From: JADCGM01 sp943370355 | GTDB taxonomy: Bacteria; Pseudomonadota; Alphaproteobacteria; Sphingomonadales; Sphingomonadaceae | Length of the DNA: 64,000 bases | Reading direction: 5' to 3' | NCBI GenBank assembly: GCA_943370355.1 | Contig: CALRQP020000003.1 | Coordinates: 1 to 64,000 of the forward strand | Shown here: one piece after another, positions 47,401-56,052 of the stretch | Numbering within the stretch: position 1 is the first letter of the stretch | Layout: each line of letters begins with the position of its first letter | Notes under the pieces: generated by a model | Databases searched by the model: none | What the model was told of the DNA's origin: nothing | What the model saw: the letters and a program-made list of their open reading frames with translations, nothing else | Translations under genes and position numbers: made by a program

Positions 47401-49016
47401 AGCTGCCCGGCTTCAAGGTTACCGAGATGATCGCCCGGCTGCGTCATGCGACGCCGGGCGTCACGCTGATCAGTCCGCCGCCGCATCACGACATCTATTC
47501 GATCGAGGATCTGGCGCAGCTGATCTACGATCTGAAGCAGATCAATCCCGACGCACGCGTCTGCGTGAAGCTGGTGTCCTCGGCAGGCATCGGCACCGTC
47601 GCGGCGGGTGTCGCCAAGGCGCATGCTGACGTGATCCTCGTCGCGGGGCATTCCGGCGGCACCGGCGCGTCGCCGCAGACGAGCATCAAATATGCGGGGA
47701 CGCCTTGGGAAATGGGCCTGTCCGAGGTCAACCAGGTATTGACGCTGAACGGCCTGCGCCACCGCGTAAAGCTGCGCACCGACGGCGGCCTCAAGACTGG
47801 TCGCGACGTGGTCATCGCCGCGATCCTCGGGGCGGAGGAGTTCGGGATCGGCACGCTGTCGCTCGTCGCGATGGGCTGCATCATGGTGCGGCAGTGCCAT
47901 TCGAATACCTGCCCGGTCGGCGTGTGCACGCAGGATGAGGCGCTGCGCCAGAAGTTCGGCGGGAGCCCCGAGAAGGTCATCAACCTGATGAGCTTCATCG
48001 CCGAGGAGGTGCGCGACATCCTCGCCAAGCTCGGCGTCAAGAGTCTCGACGAGGTGATCGGCCGCACCGAGCTGCTGCGCCAGGTGAGCCGCGGTGCCGA
48101 GCATCTCGACGACCTCGACCTGAACCCGATCCTCGCCAAGGTCGATGCGCCCGATCATGCGCGCCGCTTCGCGATCTCGACCTTCCGCAACGAGGTTCCC
48201 GATAGCCTCGACGCGGAAATCCTCGACGATGCCAAGCCGCTTATCGAGCGTGGCGAAAAGATGCAGCTGACCTATTCGGTGCGGAACACCCACCGCGCCG
48301 TCGGCACGCGCCTGTCGTCGGCGATCACCCGCAAATATGGGATGACCGGGCTGATGCCGGGTCACATCACCATCCGGCTGCGCGGGTCGGCGGGGCAGTC
48401 GCTCGGCGCATTCGCAGTGCAGGGCGTCAAGCTCGAGGTGTTCGGTGATTCCAACGATTATGTCGGCAAGGGCCTTAGCGGCGCGACGATTGTCGTGCGG
48501 CCGATGGTGTCCTCGCAGCTGGCGTCGAAGGACAATACGATTATCGGCAATACCGTGCTGTACGGCGCGACCTCGGGGCGGCTGTTCGCGGCGGGTCAGG
48601 CGGGCGAGCGCTTTGCGGTGCGCAACTCCGGCGCGGTGGCCGTCATCGAAGGCTGCGGTGCCAATGGCTGCGAATATATGACCGGCGGCATCGCCGTCAT
48701 CCTTGGCGGGGTCGGCGACAATTTTGGGGCGGGCATGACCGGCGGCATGGCGTTCGTGCATGATGCCGCCGGCGATTTCGAGCGCCGTGTCAATCCGGAC
48801 AGCATCGTCTGGCAGCGTGTCGCCAGTTCGCACTGGGCCGAGGTGCTGCATGCGCTCGTCATGGAACATGCCGATGAAACCGGCTCGAAATGGGCCGCCG
48901 AACTGCTCGTCGGCTGGGACCGCAACATCGGCGATTTCTGGCAGGTCTGCCCCAAGGAAATGGTCACCCGGCTCAAGCATCCGTTGTCCGAAAGCGAGCT
49001 CGTCGCCGCGGAATAG
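44496..49016 (+). CDS. gltB: Glutamate synthase (NADPH), large subunit
   Basis: 1506 residues. Makes two glutamates from glutamine and 2-oxoglutarate. Short propeptide of about 25 residues, then C26 in FESDACGVGLIAAT as the N-terminal glutaminase nucleophile after processing. FMN-synthase domain with GEGGEDSVRYKPY and HSGGTGASPQTSIKYAG; 3Fe-4S cysteines in CIMVRQCHSNTCPVGVC; a beta-helix C-terminus (GATSGRLFAAGQAGERFAVR, followed by GGIAVILGG). All residues needed seem present. ATG at 44496 overlaps the gltD stop. With gltD it is the anabolic counterpart to the NAD-GDH at 8691-13322. Confidence 0.96.
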   Translation: MTASQSERDRIAEVGMYRPEFESDACGVGLIAATDGKASRRVVTSAIDALRAVWHRGAVDADGKTGDGAGIHVEIPVNFFHEHIDRAGHRPKPNLTAIGMVFLPRTDLAAQEACRTIVESEIIGFGYSIYGWRQVPVENSVIGDKAMLTRPEIEQIMIAGPLPGPGVQDAFEKDLFLIRRRIEKAVIAAQIQGFYICSLSSRSIIYKGLFLAESLAVFYPDLMDERFVSRFAIYHQRYSTNTFPQWWLAQPFRTLAHNGEINTIRGNKNWMKSHEIKMAALSFGEHSEDIKPLIPAGASDTAALDAVFEAIVRSGRDAPTAKAMLVPEAWNADTTMPDAHRAMYAFFASVMEPWDGPAALAMTDGRWAVAGLDRNALRPMRYTLTTDNLLIVGSEAGMVVVPESTVRAKGRLGPGQMIAVDLDEGRFYSDMAIKDRIAADHPYADWVEGFRTFADVPGHDAPEPAPVYARDLLRRRQVAAGLTMEDMELILAPMVEEGKEAVGSMGDDTPLAVISDNARCLSHFFRQNFSQVTNPPIDSLRETRVMSLKTRFGNFANILDTDARQQGVMVLSSPILTSRDWQRLLDLFGSSAAVIDCTFEIGGGPDALKAAIARVRQEAETAVRSGKSQLFLTDENVSAERAGITMILACAGVHTHLVRAGLRSFASINVRSSECLDTHYFAVLIGVGATTVNAYLAQEAIADRHARGLFGNLDFDSCVARYKKAVEEGLRKIMSKMGIAVVSSYRGGYNFEAVGLSRALVNDFFPGMPAKISGEGFSSIYINAQLRHEKAFDEAALALPIGGLYRQRAGSETHAYQANLIHLLQTAVATDSYSTYLQFSRANRELPPVYLRDLLEFNFAKTPLSVEAVESISEIRKRFVTPGMSLGALSPEAHETLAIAMNRIGAKAVSGEGGEDSVRYKPYPNGDNANSTIKQIASGRFGVTAEYLNACTEIEIKVAQGAKPGEGGQLPGFKVTEMIARLRHATPGVTLISPPPHHDIYSIEDLAQLIYDLKQINPDARVCVKLVSSAGIGTVAAGVAKAHADVILVAGHSGGTGASPQTSIKYAGTPWEMGLSEVNQVLTLNGLRHRVKLRTDGGLKTGRDVVIAAILGAEEFGIGTLSLVAMGCIMVRQCHSNTCPVGVCTQDEALRQKFGGSPEKVINLMSFIAEEVRDILAKLGVKSLDEVIGRTELLRQVSRGAEHLDDLDLNPILAKVDAPDHARRFAISTFRNEVPDSLDAEILDDAKPLIERGEKMQLTYSVRNTHRAVGTRLSSAITRKYGMTGLMPGHITIRLRGSAGQSLGAFAVQGVKLEVFGDSNDYVGKGLSGATIVVRPMVSSQLASKDNTIIGNTVLYGATSGRLFAAGQAGERFAVRNSGAVAVIEGCGANGCEYMTGGIAVILGGVGDNFGAGMTGGMAFVHDAAGDFERRVNPDSIVWQRVASSHWAEVLHALVMEHADETGSKWAAELLVGWDRNIGDFWQVCPKEMVTRLKHPLSESELVAAE

Positions 49017-49086
49017 CGACGGGGCGAACGAATATTGCGCGCCGTGTTGCTTGGCTCGTGCGCGGCGCTAAGGTGCGGCGCACATC

Positions 49087-49758
49087 ATGTGGCGGCTTTT
49101 CCAATATCCTCTTTGCCCATTTTCCCGGAAAGTGCGCTTTGCGCTCGCCGAGAAGGGCGTGCCGCATGAGCTGGTACGCGAAGATCCGTGGGCGCGGCGT
49201 GATGAGTTCACCGACCTAAATCCGGCCTCACAAACGCCGGTCCTCGCCGCCGCAAACGGCAGCCTGACGCTCATCGATTCCCTGGCGATCTGCGAATATT
49301 TCGAGGAGACGGTCGAGCGGTCGCCGCTGATGGGGTCGGGCCCGATCGAGCGGGCCGAAGCGCGGCGGCTCGTCGCCTGGTTCGACCAGAAATTCTATGC
49401 CGAGGTCGGCGTGCTGCTGTTGCAGGAAAAGATGTTCAAGCGCGTCGTCCAGCGCTCAGCCCCCGATGCGGCGCTGCTCAGGGCAGCGACGCGCGCCGTC
49501 GATGTGCATCTCGACTATATCGAATATCTGCTCGATCACCGCCGCTGGCTTGGCGGATCGACCTTCGGACTTGCCGACATCGCCGCCGCCTCACAACTGT
49601 CGATCGCCGACTATCTCGGCGGGGTCGATTGGACTCGTCATGCCGAGGCCAAACAATGGTATTCGGCGATCAAGTCGCGCCCGCACTTCCGGCCGCTGCT
49701 TGCCGAGCGCATGGAAGGCATCGCCCCCCCGCCGCATTACGACAAGTTGGATTTCTAG
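49087..49758 (+). CDS. Glutathione S-transferase family protein, Cys-type
   Basis: 223 residues: MWRLFQYPLCPFSRKVRFAL with C10-P-F-S13 in the thioredoxin fold, a feature of beta/omega-like GSTs that bind glutathione by a disulfide or stabilise it by Ser. Then TPVLAAANGSLTLIDSLAIC and a helical C-terminal domain with the GGSTFGLADIAAASQLS N-cap motif. Probably deglutathionylation or conjugation; substrate unknown. The stop overlaps the stop of the convergent ABC permease gene by 4 bases. Distinct from the Ser-type GST at 3110. Confidence 0.85.
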   Translation: MWRLFQYPLCPFSRKVRFALAEKGVPHELVREDPWARRDEFTDLNPASQTPVLAAANGSLTLIDSLAICEYFEETVERSPLMGSGPIERAEARRLVAWFDQKFYAEVGVLLLQEKMFKRVVQRSAPDAALLRAATRAVDVHLDYIEYLLDHRRWLGGSTFGLADIAAASQLSIADYLGGVDWTRHAEAKQWYSAIKSRPHFRPLLAERMEGIAPPPHYDKLDF

Positions 49759-50966
49759 CGCGTCAGACGTGCCAGCTTGAACAGGCTTGGCGGTGGGCCG
49801 GAGTGCAGCACGCCGGTGCGGAACAGCCGTGATGACCACCAGATCGCCACGGCGGCGAAGGCCATCTGCCAGACAATCGCGAGCAGATGCTGGCCGAGGC
49901 CGGGTTCCAGCGCCGCGCGCGCCGCCATCATATAGGGCGAGGACAGCGGGAAGATGCTCATGACCGCCGCCCACCAGCCGTCGATATTGTCGATGGCGCG
50001 CAGCACTGACAGGAAGATGATTGTCTGCCCGATGGTGACGGGCAGGCTCAGCGACTGCACTTCGCGGATCGATGAACAAAGTGAGCCGAGTCCCAGATAG
50101 AGCGACCCGTAAACGAGGAAGGCGGTTGTGAAATAGACGACGCCCAGCCCGATCATCAGCGGCCAGCCGACGGCGGGCGTCGGCAGCACGCCCGCCGGGA
50201 CATGCGCGAGCAGCGTCAGAACGGCCGCCCCGACGATTCCCGACCACAGCGCCACCCCGACCAGCGAGATCGCCAACATCGCCGCGAGCTTGCCGGCAAA
50301 GATCGCCGGGACCGGTATGGCGGCGGCCAGCACCTCGATGACCTTGTTGGATTTCTCCTCGACCATGTTTGACAGCAGCACGCCTGCCAGCAGACCGATG
50401 AGCATGAACAATATGCCTGCCGCGCCGCTCGCGATCGGCTGCGCCCGGTCGGCAGGGGGCGGCCCGGGCTGCTTGATCTTCGTGACTGTCACGACGGGCG
50501 GATGCTTCGTGGCGGCTTCTCCGCGCATCAGCGCTGCAGAGTCGATCAGCCCTTGGAGGCGGGCGAGCGGCGGCACCTTGGCCTCGGCCGATGCGAACAG
50601 CCGGGGCGCATCGCCGCCGACCAGTACGGCGGCAAAGCGCGGCGGCCCCTTGGCACGTGGCTCCAGCAGGCGGCGCGCCTGAGCATCGGCGTCGCTCTCC
50701 GCCGGAATGAAGCTCAATGGCTGCGGGCGTCCGCTGTCGAGCTGTTCGATCCGAACGGCGGCGTCGCGCAGCGATTGCAGCGTCGCGGCATCGGCGATGA
50801 CGGCGATCGACCGATCGGCGTTGCGGGCGCTGTTCGCGCCGAAGAAAGCGCTGACGCCGCCGACCGCGAGGCCGAAAATCGGCATCATCAGCCAGATCAG
50901 GAAGCCGCGGCTGAGCACGGTCGCGATGAAGTCGCGGCGAGCGACGACGAGAGCGGCGCGGATCAT
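49755..50966 (-). CDS. ABC-2 type transporter permease (NatB-like sodium/drug efflux)
   Basis: 403 residues with one N-terminal membrane segment (RGFLIWLMMPIFGLAVGGVS), a periplasmic loop of about 120 residues and then about five to six segments (PVTIGQTIIFLSVLRAIDNI in the loop before the last ones). This ABC-2 arrangement is known from NatB and related exporters. The ATG at 50966 overlaps the ATPase stop by ATGA. Works with the ATPase encoded just upstream; substrate not visible, sodium or small drugs being family precedents. Confidence 0.82.
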   Translation of the reverse strand: MIRAALVVARRDFIATVLSRGFLIWLMMPIFGLAVGGVSAFFGANSARNADRSIAVIADAATLQSLRDAAVRIEQLDSGRPQPLSFIPAESDADAQARRLLEPRAKGPPRFAAVLVGGDAPRLFASAEAKVPPLARLQGLIDSAALMRGEAATKHPPVVTVTKIKQPGPPPADRAQPIASGAAGILFMLIGLLAGVLLSNMVEEKSNKVIEVLAAAIPVPAIFAGKLAAMLAISLVGVALWSGIVGAAVLTLLAHVPAGVLPTPAVGWPLMIGLGVVYFTTAFLVYGSLYLGLGSLCSSIREVQSLSLPVTIGQTIIFLSVLRAIDNIDGWWAAVMSIFPLSSPYMMAARAALEPGLGQHLLAIVWQMAFAAVAIWWSSRLFRTGVLHSGPPPSLFKLARLTR

Positions 50967-51877
50967 GCGGCAAGCCGTTCGTCGGATGGCATTTCCTCGC
51001 CGACGATCGCGACAAAGGCATCGTGCAGCGTCGGTCGTTCGATGCTCAGTTCGCGTACCCCGGCACCGCTGGCGAGCAGCCGTTGCAGCACCGCCTCGAT
51101 CCCATCGCGCGGCAGTGCGAACCGGCGCGTCAGGCCGTTGCCGACGGCATCCGGTGGCAGCACATCCGCGCCCACCACCCGCTCGGTGGTCAGCGACACA
51201 CGCGACGGCAAGCGCTCGCGCGCCATGTCGACGCTGCCCTGGAAGCGCGTCCGGCCCTTGGCAATGATGACGAGTTCGTCGCACAGCCGCTCGGCGTGCG
51301 CCATGACATGCGTTGAGAACAGCACCGTCGCACCGCGCGCCGCCTGCGCACGAATCAGCGCTTCGAGGTCCTGCTGGTTGACGGGGTCGAGCCCGGAGAA
51401 AGGTTCGTCGAGCACGATCAGCTCAGGCTCATGCACCAAGGTCGCCAGCAATTGCACTTTCTGCGCCATGCCCTTCGACAGCGTGCGGATTTTCGCACGC
51501 TTGTGCTCGCCGAGACCATGCGCCTCGAGCAGTGCATCGGCGCGGTTGCGCCCCTCGCCGAGCGTCAGGCCGCGCAGCGCGCCGAAATAGGCAATGACCT
51601 CGCGGACCGGCATCGCCGGATACAGACCGCGCTCCTCGGGCAGGTAGCCGACCCGGTGGGCCTGCCGCAGCGGCCGCTCGTCGCCGAGCACCCGTCGCGT
51701 CCCGCCATCCGGCTCAAGAATCCCGAGCAGCATGCGCAGCGTCGTCGTCTTGCCCGCGCCATTCTGGCCGAGGAAGCCGAATATGCTGCCGCGCGGCACG
51801 GTGAAACTGACGCCGTCGACCACGGCACGGCCATCGAATCGCTTGATCAGCCCGTCTGCCTCGATCCCCGCGTCCAT
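50963..51877 (-). CDS. ABC transporter ATP-binding protein (NatA-like)
   Basis: 304 residues. Walker A GFLGQNGAGKTTTLRMLLGI, signature TLSKGMAQKVQLLATL (a variant of LSGGQ), Walker B ELIVLDEPFSGLDPVNQQDL and the switch His in VLFSTHVMAHAE. The C-terminal extension (DAFVAIVGEEMP) is typical of NatA/CcmA-like subunits. Energises the permease encoded downstream. Divergent from queG with 44 bases between, so the promoters must overlap. Confidence 0.92.
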   Translation of the reverse strand: MDAGIEADGLIKRFDGRAVVDGVSFTVPRGSIFGFLGQNGAGKTTTLRMLLGILEPDGGTRRVLGDERPLRQAHRVGYLPEERGLYPAMPVREVIAYFGALRGLTLGEGRNRADALLEAHGLGEHKRAKIRTLSKGMAQKVQLLATLVHEPELIVLDEPFSGLDPVNQQDLEALIRAQAARGATVLFSTHVMAHAERLCDELVIIAKGRTRFQGSVDMARERLPSRVSLTTERVVGADVLPPDAVGNGLTRRFALPRDGIEAVLQRLLASGAGVRELSIERPTLHDAFVAIVGEEMPSDERLAA

Positions 51878-51921
51878 CCGTCCCCGCTTGCCGTTTCGTC
51901 GCGCATGTTATCCTTAGCGCA

Positions 51922-52962
51922 ATGGACGCTAACAAGCCCTTGCACGACCAATTGCAGATGGAAGCTGCACGGCTGGGCTTCGCGGCCTTCGGCATTGCGC
52001 GCGCCGATGCCGCGCCCGAGGCCGGCAACCGCCTGAAGGCCTGGCTGGCTGAAGGCTGTCATGGCGACATGCTGTGGATGGCGGACACAGCGGAGCGCCG
52101 GTCGTCGCCCGCCGCGCTCTGGCCCGAGGTCCGGTCGGTCGTCATGCTCGGCATGCCCTACACGCCGTCGATCGACCCGCTGCGCCACCGAGATGCACCG
52201 GATATCGGCGTGGTCTCTATCTATGCGCAGGGTTCCGACTATCACGATCTCATCAAGAACCGCCTGAAGGCGCTCGCTCGCTGGCTGGTCGCGGCAGGCG
52301 GCGGCGATCTGAAGGTGTTCGTTGACACCGCGCCGGTATTGGAGAAGCCGCTCGCCGAAGCGGCTGGCCTCGGCTGGCAGGGCAAGCACACCAACCTCGT
52401 CTCGCGCGAGCATGGCTCATGGCTGTTCCTCGGCGCGATCTACACGACGCTGGACCTGCCGGCGACTGGCACCCCGCAGCCGACCTGCGGCAGTTGCAAT
52501 GCCTGTCAGACCGCCTGCCCGACCGAGGCCTTCCCTGCCCCCTACCGACTCGATGCGCGGCGCTGCATTTCCTACCTCACGATCGAGCACAAAGGGCCGA
52601 TCCCGCTCGAATTCCGCAAGGCGATCGGCAATCGCATCTATGGCTGCGACGACTGCCTTGCCGTCTGCCCCTGGAACAAGTTTGCGCAGGCCGCCCGCGA
52701 AATCGCCTTTGCCCCGCGCGGCGAACTGGTGTCGCCCCTACTCGCCGACCTGCTCGACCTCGACGACGCATCATTCCGCGAAATGTTTGCAGGCTCGCCC
52801 GTCAAACGCATCGGGCGCGACCGCTTCGTCCGAAATGTCGCGATTGCTGCTGGGAACAGCGGCGATACCAAGTTGCGGGATACATTGGCAAAATTGCGCA
52901 GCGATCCATCTGCCGTTGTCAGCGACGCAGCCGGCTGGGCCCTGGATCAGCTCCGGGAGTAG
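51922..52962 (+). CDS. queG: Epoxyqueuosine reductase
   Basis: 346 residues. Last step of queuosine synthesis in tRNA: reduces epoxyqueuosine with a cobalamin and two 4Fe-4S clusters. Cluster cysteines are CGSCNACQTACPTEA and CDDCLAVCPWNKF; the active-site Asp in FVDTAPVLEKPLAEAAGLGW is intact. Ends with a HEAT-like helical tail (NSGDTKLRDTLAKLRSDPSA). ATG at 51922. The last 16 bases overlap the 3' end of the lipoprotein gene on the other strand. Confidence 0.95.
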   Translation: MDANKPLHDQLQMEAARLGFAAFGIARADAAPEAGNRLKAWLAEGCHGDMLWMADTAERRSSPAALWPEVRSVVMLGMPYTPSIDPLRHRDAPDIGVVSIYAQGSDYHDLIKNRLKALARWLVAAGGGDLKVFVDTAPVLEKPLAEAAGLGWQGKHTNLVSREHGSWLFLGAIYTTLDLPATGTPQPTCGSCNACQTACPTEAFPAPYRLDARRCISYLTIEHKGPIPLEFRKAIGNRIYGCDDCLAVCPWNKFAQAAREIAFAPRGELVSPLLADLLDLDDASFREMFAGSPVKRIGRDRFVRNVAIAAGNSGDTKLRDTLAKLRSDPSAVVSDAAGWALDQLRE

Positions 52963-53306
52963 GCGGCCACCTGCGCTTCGATGCACTCACCGGCATCCAT
53001 GCCGCCTCCGCCAACGGCCCGGGCCGCCACACGCCGGGCGGTCATGCCCGAACTGCGGTTCGTCGGGAACAGGAACACGTCCAGCGTGCAGGTGTTTCGG
53101 GTAAATTGCAGCAGGCGTCCTGCTCCGTCCGGATGGTCAAGCGTCGGGCGACCGAGCAGCGCGGTCACTGTCTCCGGAGGCTTGCCAACTATTCTTTGCA
53201 CGCCGGTCTGCTGACGCGGCCCGGTCTGTGCCGGGATCGGGATTGGGAACACTACACAGGCCGGGAGCAGGAGCAGCGAAGCGAGAATCAGGGGATGTGG
53301 GGTCAT
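52947..53306 (-). CDS. Putative lipoprotein, hypothetical
   Basis: 119 residues with a lipobox (LILASLLLLPAC at residues 6-17, the Cys being the lipidated residue). The mature part shows VGKPPETVTALLGRPTLDHP, LLQFTRNTCTLDVFLFPTNR and GECIEAQVAAYSRS, a small SmpA/OmlA-like or DUF-type beta fold (weak guess); two Cys could form a disulfide. ATG at 53306, no clear Shine-Dalgarno. Convergent with queG with a 16-base overlap. Possible outer-membrane lipoprotein of unknown role. Confidence 0.7.
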   Translation of the reverse strand: MTPHPLILASLLLLPACVVFPIPIPAQTGPRQQTGVQRIVGKPPETVTALLGRPTLDHPDGAGRLLQFTRNTCTLDVFLFPTNRSSGMTARRVAARAVGGGGMDAGECIEAQVAAYSRS

Positions 53307-53396
53307 GTCGCGGGCTCAACGCTCGATCTCCTGCAATCGTTGCGTCCGGCCGCCGCCGCCCCTAAGCAGCGCCTCGACCAGCCAACGGGAGCCTGC

Positions 53397-54383
53397 ATGA
53401 CCGCCAAACTCGACGTCCTCGCCATCGGCAACGCCATCGTCGATGTCATCGCGACAGCCGACGACGCCTTCCTCGACGGTCAGCAGCTTCGCAAAGGGAC
53501 GATGCGTCTCATCGATGCCGACGAGGCGACCCGGCTCTATGGCCTGATGGGACCGGGCCGCGAGGTTTCGGGCGGTTCGGGTGCCAATGCCGCTGCCGGC
53601 GTGGCCGCGCTCGGGTCGCGCGCTGCTTTCATCGGCCGCGTCGCCGGCGATCAGCTCGGCCAGGTTTTCGCGCACGACATCCGCGCTGCCGGTGTCGATT
53701 ATCTGACGCCGTTCGCGGATACCGGCAACCCGACTGCGCGGTGCCTGATTCTCGTCACCCCTGACGCGCAGCGCACGATGAACACCTTTCTCGGCGCGTC
53801 GCAGGACCTGACGACCGCCGACATCGATTTTGATAAGGTCGCGGCAGCTGGCATCACCTATCTCGAAGGCTATCTGTGGGACCCGGAGGGGCCGCGCGCC
53901 GCGATGATCGCCGCGCGCGAGGTTGCCAAGGCGAATGGGCGCCGCGTCGCCTTCACGCTCAGCGATCTGTTCATTGTCGAAGGCCACCGCAAGGACTTCC
54001 AGGACCTGGCCGACGGTCGCATCGACATCTTGTTCGCCAACGAGAACGAGCTCTGCTCACTTTATGAAACGACGGACTTCGACACCGCCGTTACCGCCGT
54101 GCGCGGCAAGCTGCCCATTGCGGTCGTCACACGGTCGGAAAAGGGTGCCGTGGTCATTACCCCGGAGCAAACCATCGCCGTCCCCGCTGCCCCGGTCGCA
54201 AAGGTCATCGACACGACGGGGGCGGGCGACCTGTTTGCGGCCGGTTTCCTGCACGGGCTCGCACAGGGTCGCGACTTGCAGACCTGCGCGCAGCTCGGTG
54301 CCATCGCCGCTGCCGAGGTGATCTCGCATTACGGTGCACGCCCCGAGGCAGACCTCAAGGTGCTTACCGCAAAGCTCGGCTGA
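53397..54383 (+). CDS. PfkB-family carbohydrate/adenosine kinase
   Basis: 328 residues. PfkB signatures: KLDVLAIGNAIVDVIATADD, GGSGANAAAGVAALGSRAAF, and the anion hole/catalytic base DTTGAGDLFAAGFLHGLA with the catalytic Asp. The overall shape is that of the adenosine kinase / sugar kinase branch common in alphaproteobacteria. The substrate cannot be decided from sequence. The ATG at 53397 has GGGAGCC upstream; longer frames upstream overlap neighbouring genes and are not coding. Confidence 0.88.
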   Translation: MTAKLDVLAIGNAIVDVIATADDAFLDGQQLRKGTMRLIDADEATRLYGLMGPGREVSGGSGANAAAGVAALGSRAAFIGRVAGDQLGQVFAHDIRAAGVDYLTPFADTGNPTARCLILVTPDAQRTMNTFLGASQDLTTADIDFDKVAAAGITYLEGYLWDPEGPRAAMIAAREVAKANGRRVAFTLSDLFIVEGHRKDFQDLADGRIDILFANENELCSLYETTDFDTAVTAVRGKLPIAVVTRSEKGAVVITPEQTIAVPAAPVAKVIDTTGAGDLFAAGFLHGLAQGRDLQTCAQLGAIAAAEVISHYGARPEADLKVLTAKLG

Positions 54384-54390
54384 CAGAAAA

Positions 54391-54416
54391 CGGGCGGCGG
54401 ATCGCTCCGCCGCCCG
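54391..54416. terminator. Bidirectional intrinsic terminator between PfkB kinase and permease
   Basis: An 11-base perfect stem (CGGGCGGCGGA with TCCGCCGCCCG) around the loop TCGC. On the minus strand it is followed by TTTTC, an intrinsic terminator for the permease gene; on the plus strand GGTTGTT follows, so termination of the kinase gene is likely weaker. Sits 8 bases after the kinase stop and 20 bases from the permease stop. Confidence 0.85.
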
Positions 54417-54436
54417 GGTTGTTGCATGCCCGCGAG

Positions 54437-55969
54437 CTACGCGACCGGCGGAACCGGCTGGGGCGGCGCATCTGCATCGACTTCGTGGACCTCGTTGAGC
54501 CCGCGCCCGACATGGCTGCGTGACCGGCTGTAGGCATAATAGACCACCAGGCCGAGCACCGCCCAGATCGCGAACAGGATCTGGCTCTTCGGATCGAGGC
54601 TGTAGAACAGGTAGAGGCAGCCGATGATCGAGATCGGCGCCGTTACCAGGATCAGCGGCGTCCGGAACGGCCGTTTGCGCGACGGATCGGTGCGCCGCAG
54701 CACCATCACCGCGATCGACACCGCCGCAAAGGCGAATAGCGTGCCTGAGTTCGAGATGTTGGCCAGCTGCCCAACCGGGAAGAAGGCTGCGAACAGCGCG
54801 ACGAAGATGCCGGTCAGGATCGTGATAATGTGCGGCGTCTTGTAGGTCGGATGGATTTTCGAGAAGGCGGCGGGGAGCAAGCCGTCGCGGCTCATCACGA
54901 AGAAGATGCGGGTCTGGCCGAACATCATCATCAGGATGACCGACGGCAGCGCCAGACCGGCCGCGAGGCCGATCAGGTTGCCGATCTTGGGCCAGCCGAT
55001 TTCGCGCAGCGTCCAGGCAAGCGCTTCCTTCGAGCAGACCACGGCATCGGTGCTCGTCGCAGCGAGATGTGCTGCGCAAGCCTGTGCAAGATCCACACTG
55101 CCGGGTTCGAGCGCCGCACCGTTGGCACCCAACAGCGGTTGCGCGCCGACCGAACCGATCACACCCGCTGCCACCAGCAGGTAGAAGATCGTGCAGATGC
55201 CGAGGCTGCCGATCAGACCGATCGGCATATTGCGCTGCGGATTCTTGGTTTCCTCGGCTGCTGTCGACACCGCGTCGAAGCCGACATAGGCGAAGAAGAT
55301 CGACGCCGCGGCTGCCGAAATGCCGCCGAAGCCGAGCGGCGAGAAGGGCTCGAAATTCTCCATCTTCATCACCGGCACGGCGAGGATGATGAAGAGGATC
55401 AGCGCAGCGACCTTGATGGTCACCAATATGGCGTTGACGGTCGCGCTCTCCTTGGTGCCGATGACCAGCAGCCATGTGACCAGCCCGGCAATCGCCATTG
55501 CCGGAAGGTTGATCAACCCGCCATCGAACGGCCCGAGCACCCAGGTTGAGGGGATGTCGATCGAGAAAGCGTTTTCGATCAGGCCGACGACATAGCCCGA
55601 CCAGCCAACCGACACCGCACCGGCGGCGACCGCATATTCGAGGATCAGCGCCCAGCCGACCATCCAGGCCAGCACTTCGCCCATGACGGCATAGCTGTAG
55701 GTGTAAGCGGAGCCGGACACCGGGACCATCGCCGCCATTTCGGCATAGCAGAGTGCGGCGACCGCGCAGACGAAGCCGGCGATGATGAAGCTGATCATCA
55801 TGCCCGGCCCGGCCTTTTGCGCCGCTTCGGCGGTCAGCACGAAAATCCCGGTGCCGATGACCGCGCCGATGCCCAGCATGGTCAGCTGGAAGGCACCCAG
55901 CGAGCGGGTCAATGACTTCTTTTCCGCCGTCGCCAAAATGGCGTCGAGCGACTTTACGCGTCCGAACAT
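54437..55969 (-). CDS. APC-family amino acid permease (cationic amino acid transporter-like)
   Basis: 510 residues with about 12-14 membrane segments; APC signature AFQLTMLGIGAVIGTGIFVL at the first segment, then YTYSYAVMGEVLAWMVGWAL, FFAYVGFDAVSTAAEETKNP and KTPHIITILTGIFVALFAAF. Likely imports or exchanges amino acids across the inner membrane, in the cationic amino acid transporter (CAT) branch. A loop with two Cys (CAAHLA; VVCSKEAL) is periplasmic. ATG at 55969 with GGGAGGG upstream. Convergent with the kinase gene and ends at the shared terminator. Confidence 0.9.
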   Translation of the reverse strand: MFGRVKSLDAILATAEKKSLTRSLGAFQLTMLGIGAVIGTGIFVLTAEAAQKAGPGMMISFIIAGFVCAVAALCYAEMAAMVPVSGSAYTYSYAVMGEVLAWMVGWALILEYAVAAGAVSVGWSGYVVGLIENAFSIDIPSTWVLGPFDGGLINLPAMAIAGLVTWLLVIGTKESATVNAILVTIKVAALILFIILAVPVMKMENFEPFSPLGFGGISAAAASIFFAYVGFDAVSTAAEETKNPQRNMPIGLIGSLGICTIFYLLVAAGVIGSVGAQPLLGANGAALEPGSVDLAQACAAHLAATSTDAVVCSKEALAWTLREIGWPKIGNLIGLAAGLALPSVILMMMFGQTRIFFVMSRDGLLPAAFSKIHPTYKTPHIITILTGIFVALFAAFFPVGQLANISNSGTLFAFAAVSIAVMVLRRTDPSRKRPFRTPLILVTAPISIIGCLYLFYSLDPKSQILFAIWAVLGLVVYYAYSRSRSHVGRGLNEVHEVDADAPPQPVPPVA

Positions 55970-56052
55970 ATTCCCTCCCGGAACAGGCGCTCCCCAGCGC
56001 CCGGTGAATTCATGGCGGCGAAAAGGCCCGCTTTTCGCGCGCCGGTCAAGCG

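Noticed and set aside
47004..48980. 658-codon open frame opposite gltB
   Set aside because: Shadow frame; composition and lack of motifs do not resemble a protein family.
52419..53396. Upstream extension of the PfkB kinase frame (to 52419)
   Set aside because: It runs through queG and the lipoprotein gene in another frame; the kinase family starts at the ATG at 53397 with a ribosome-binding site.
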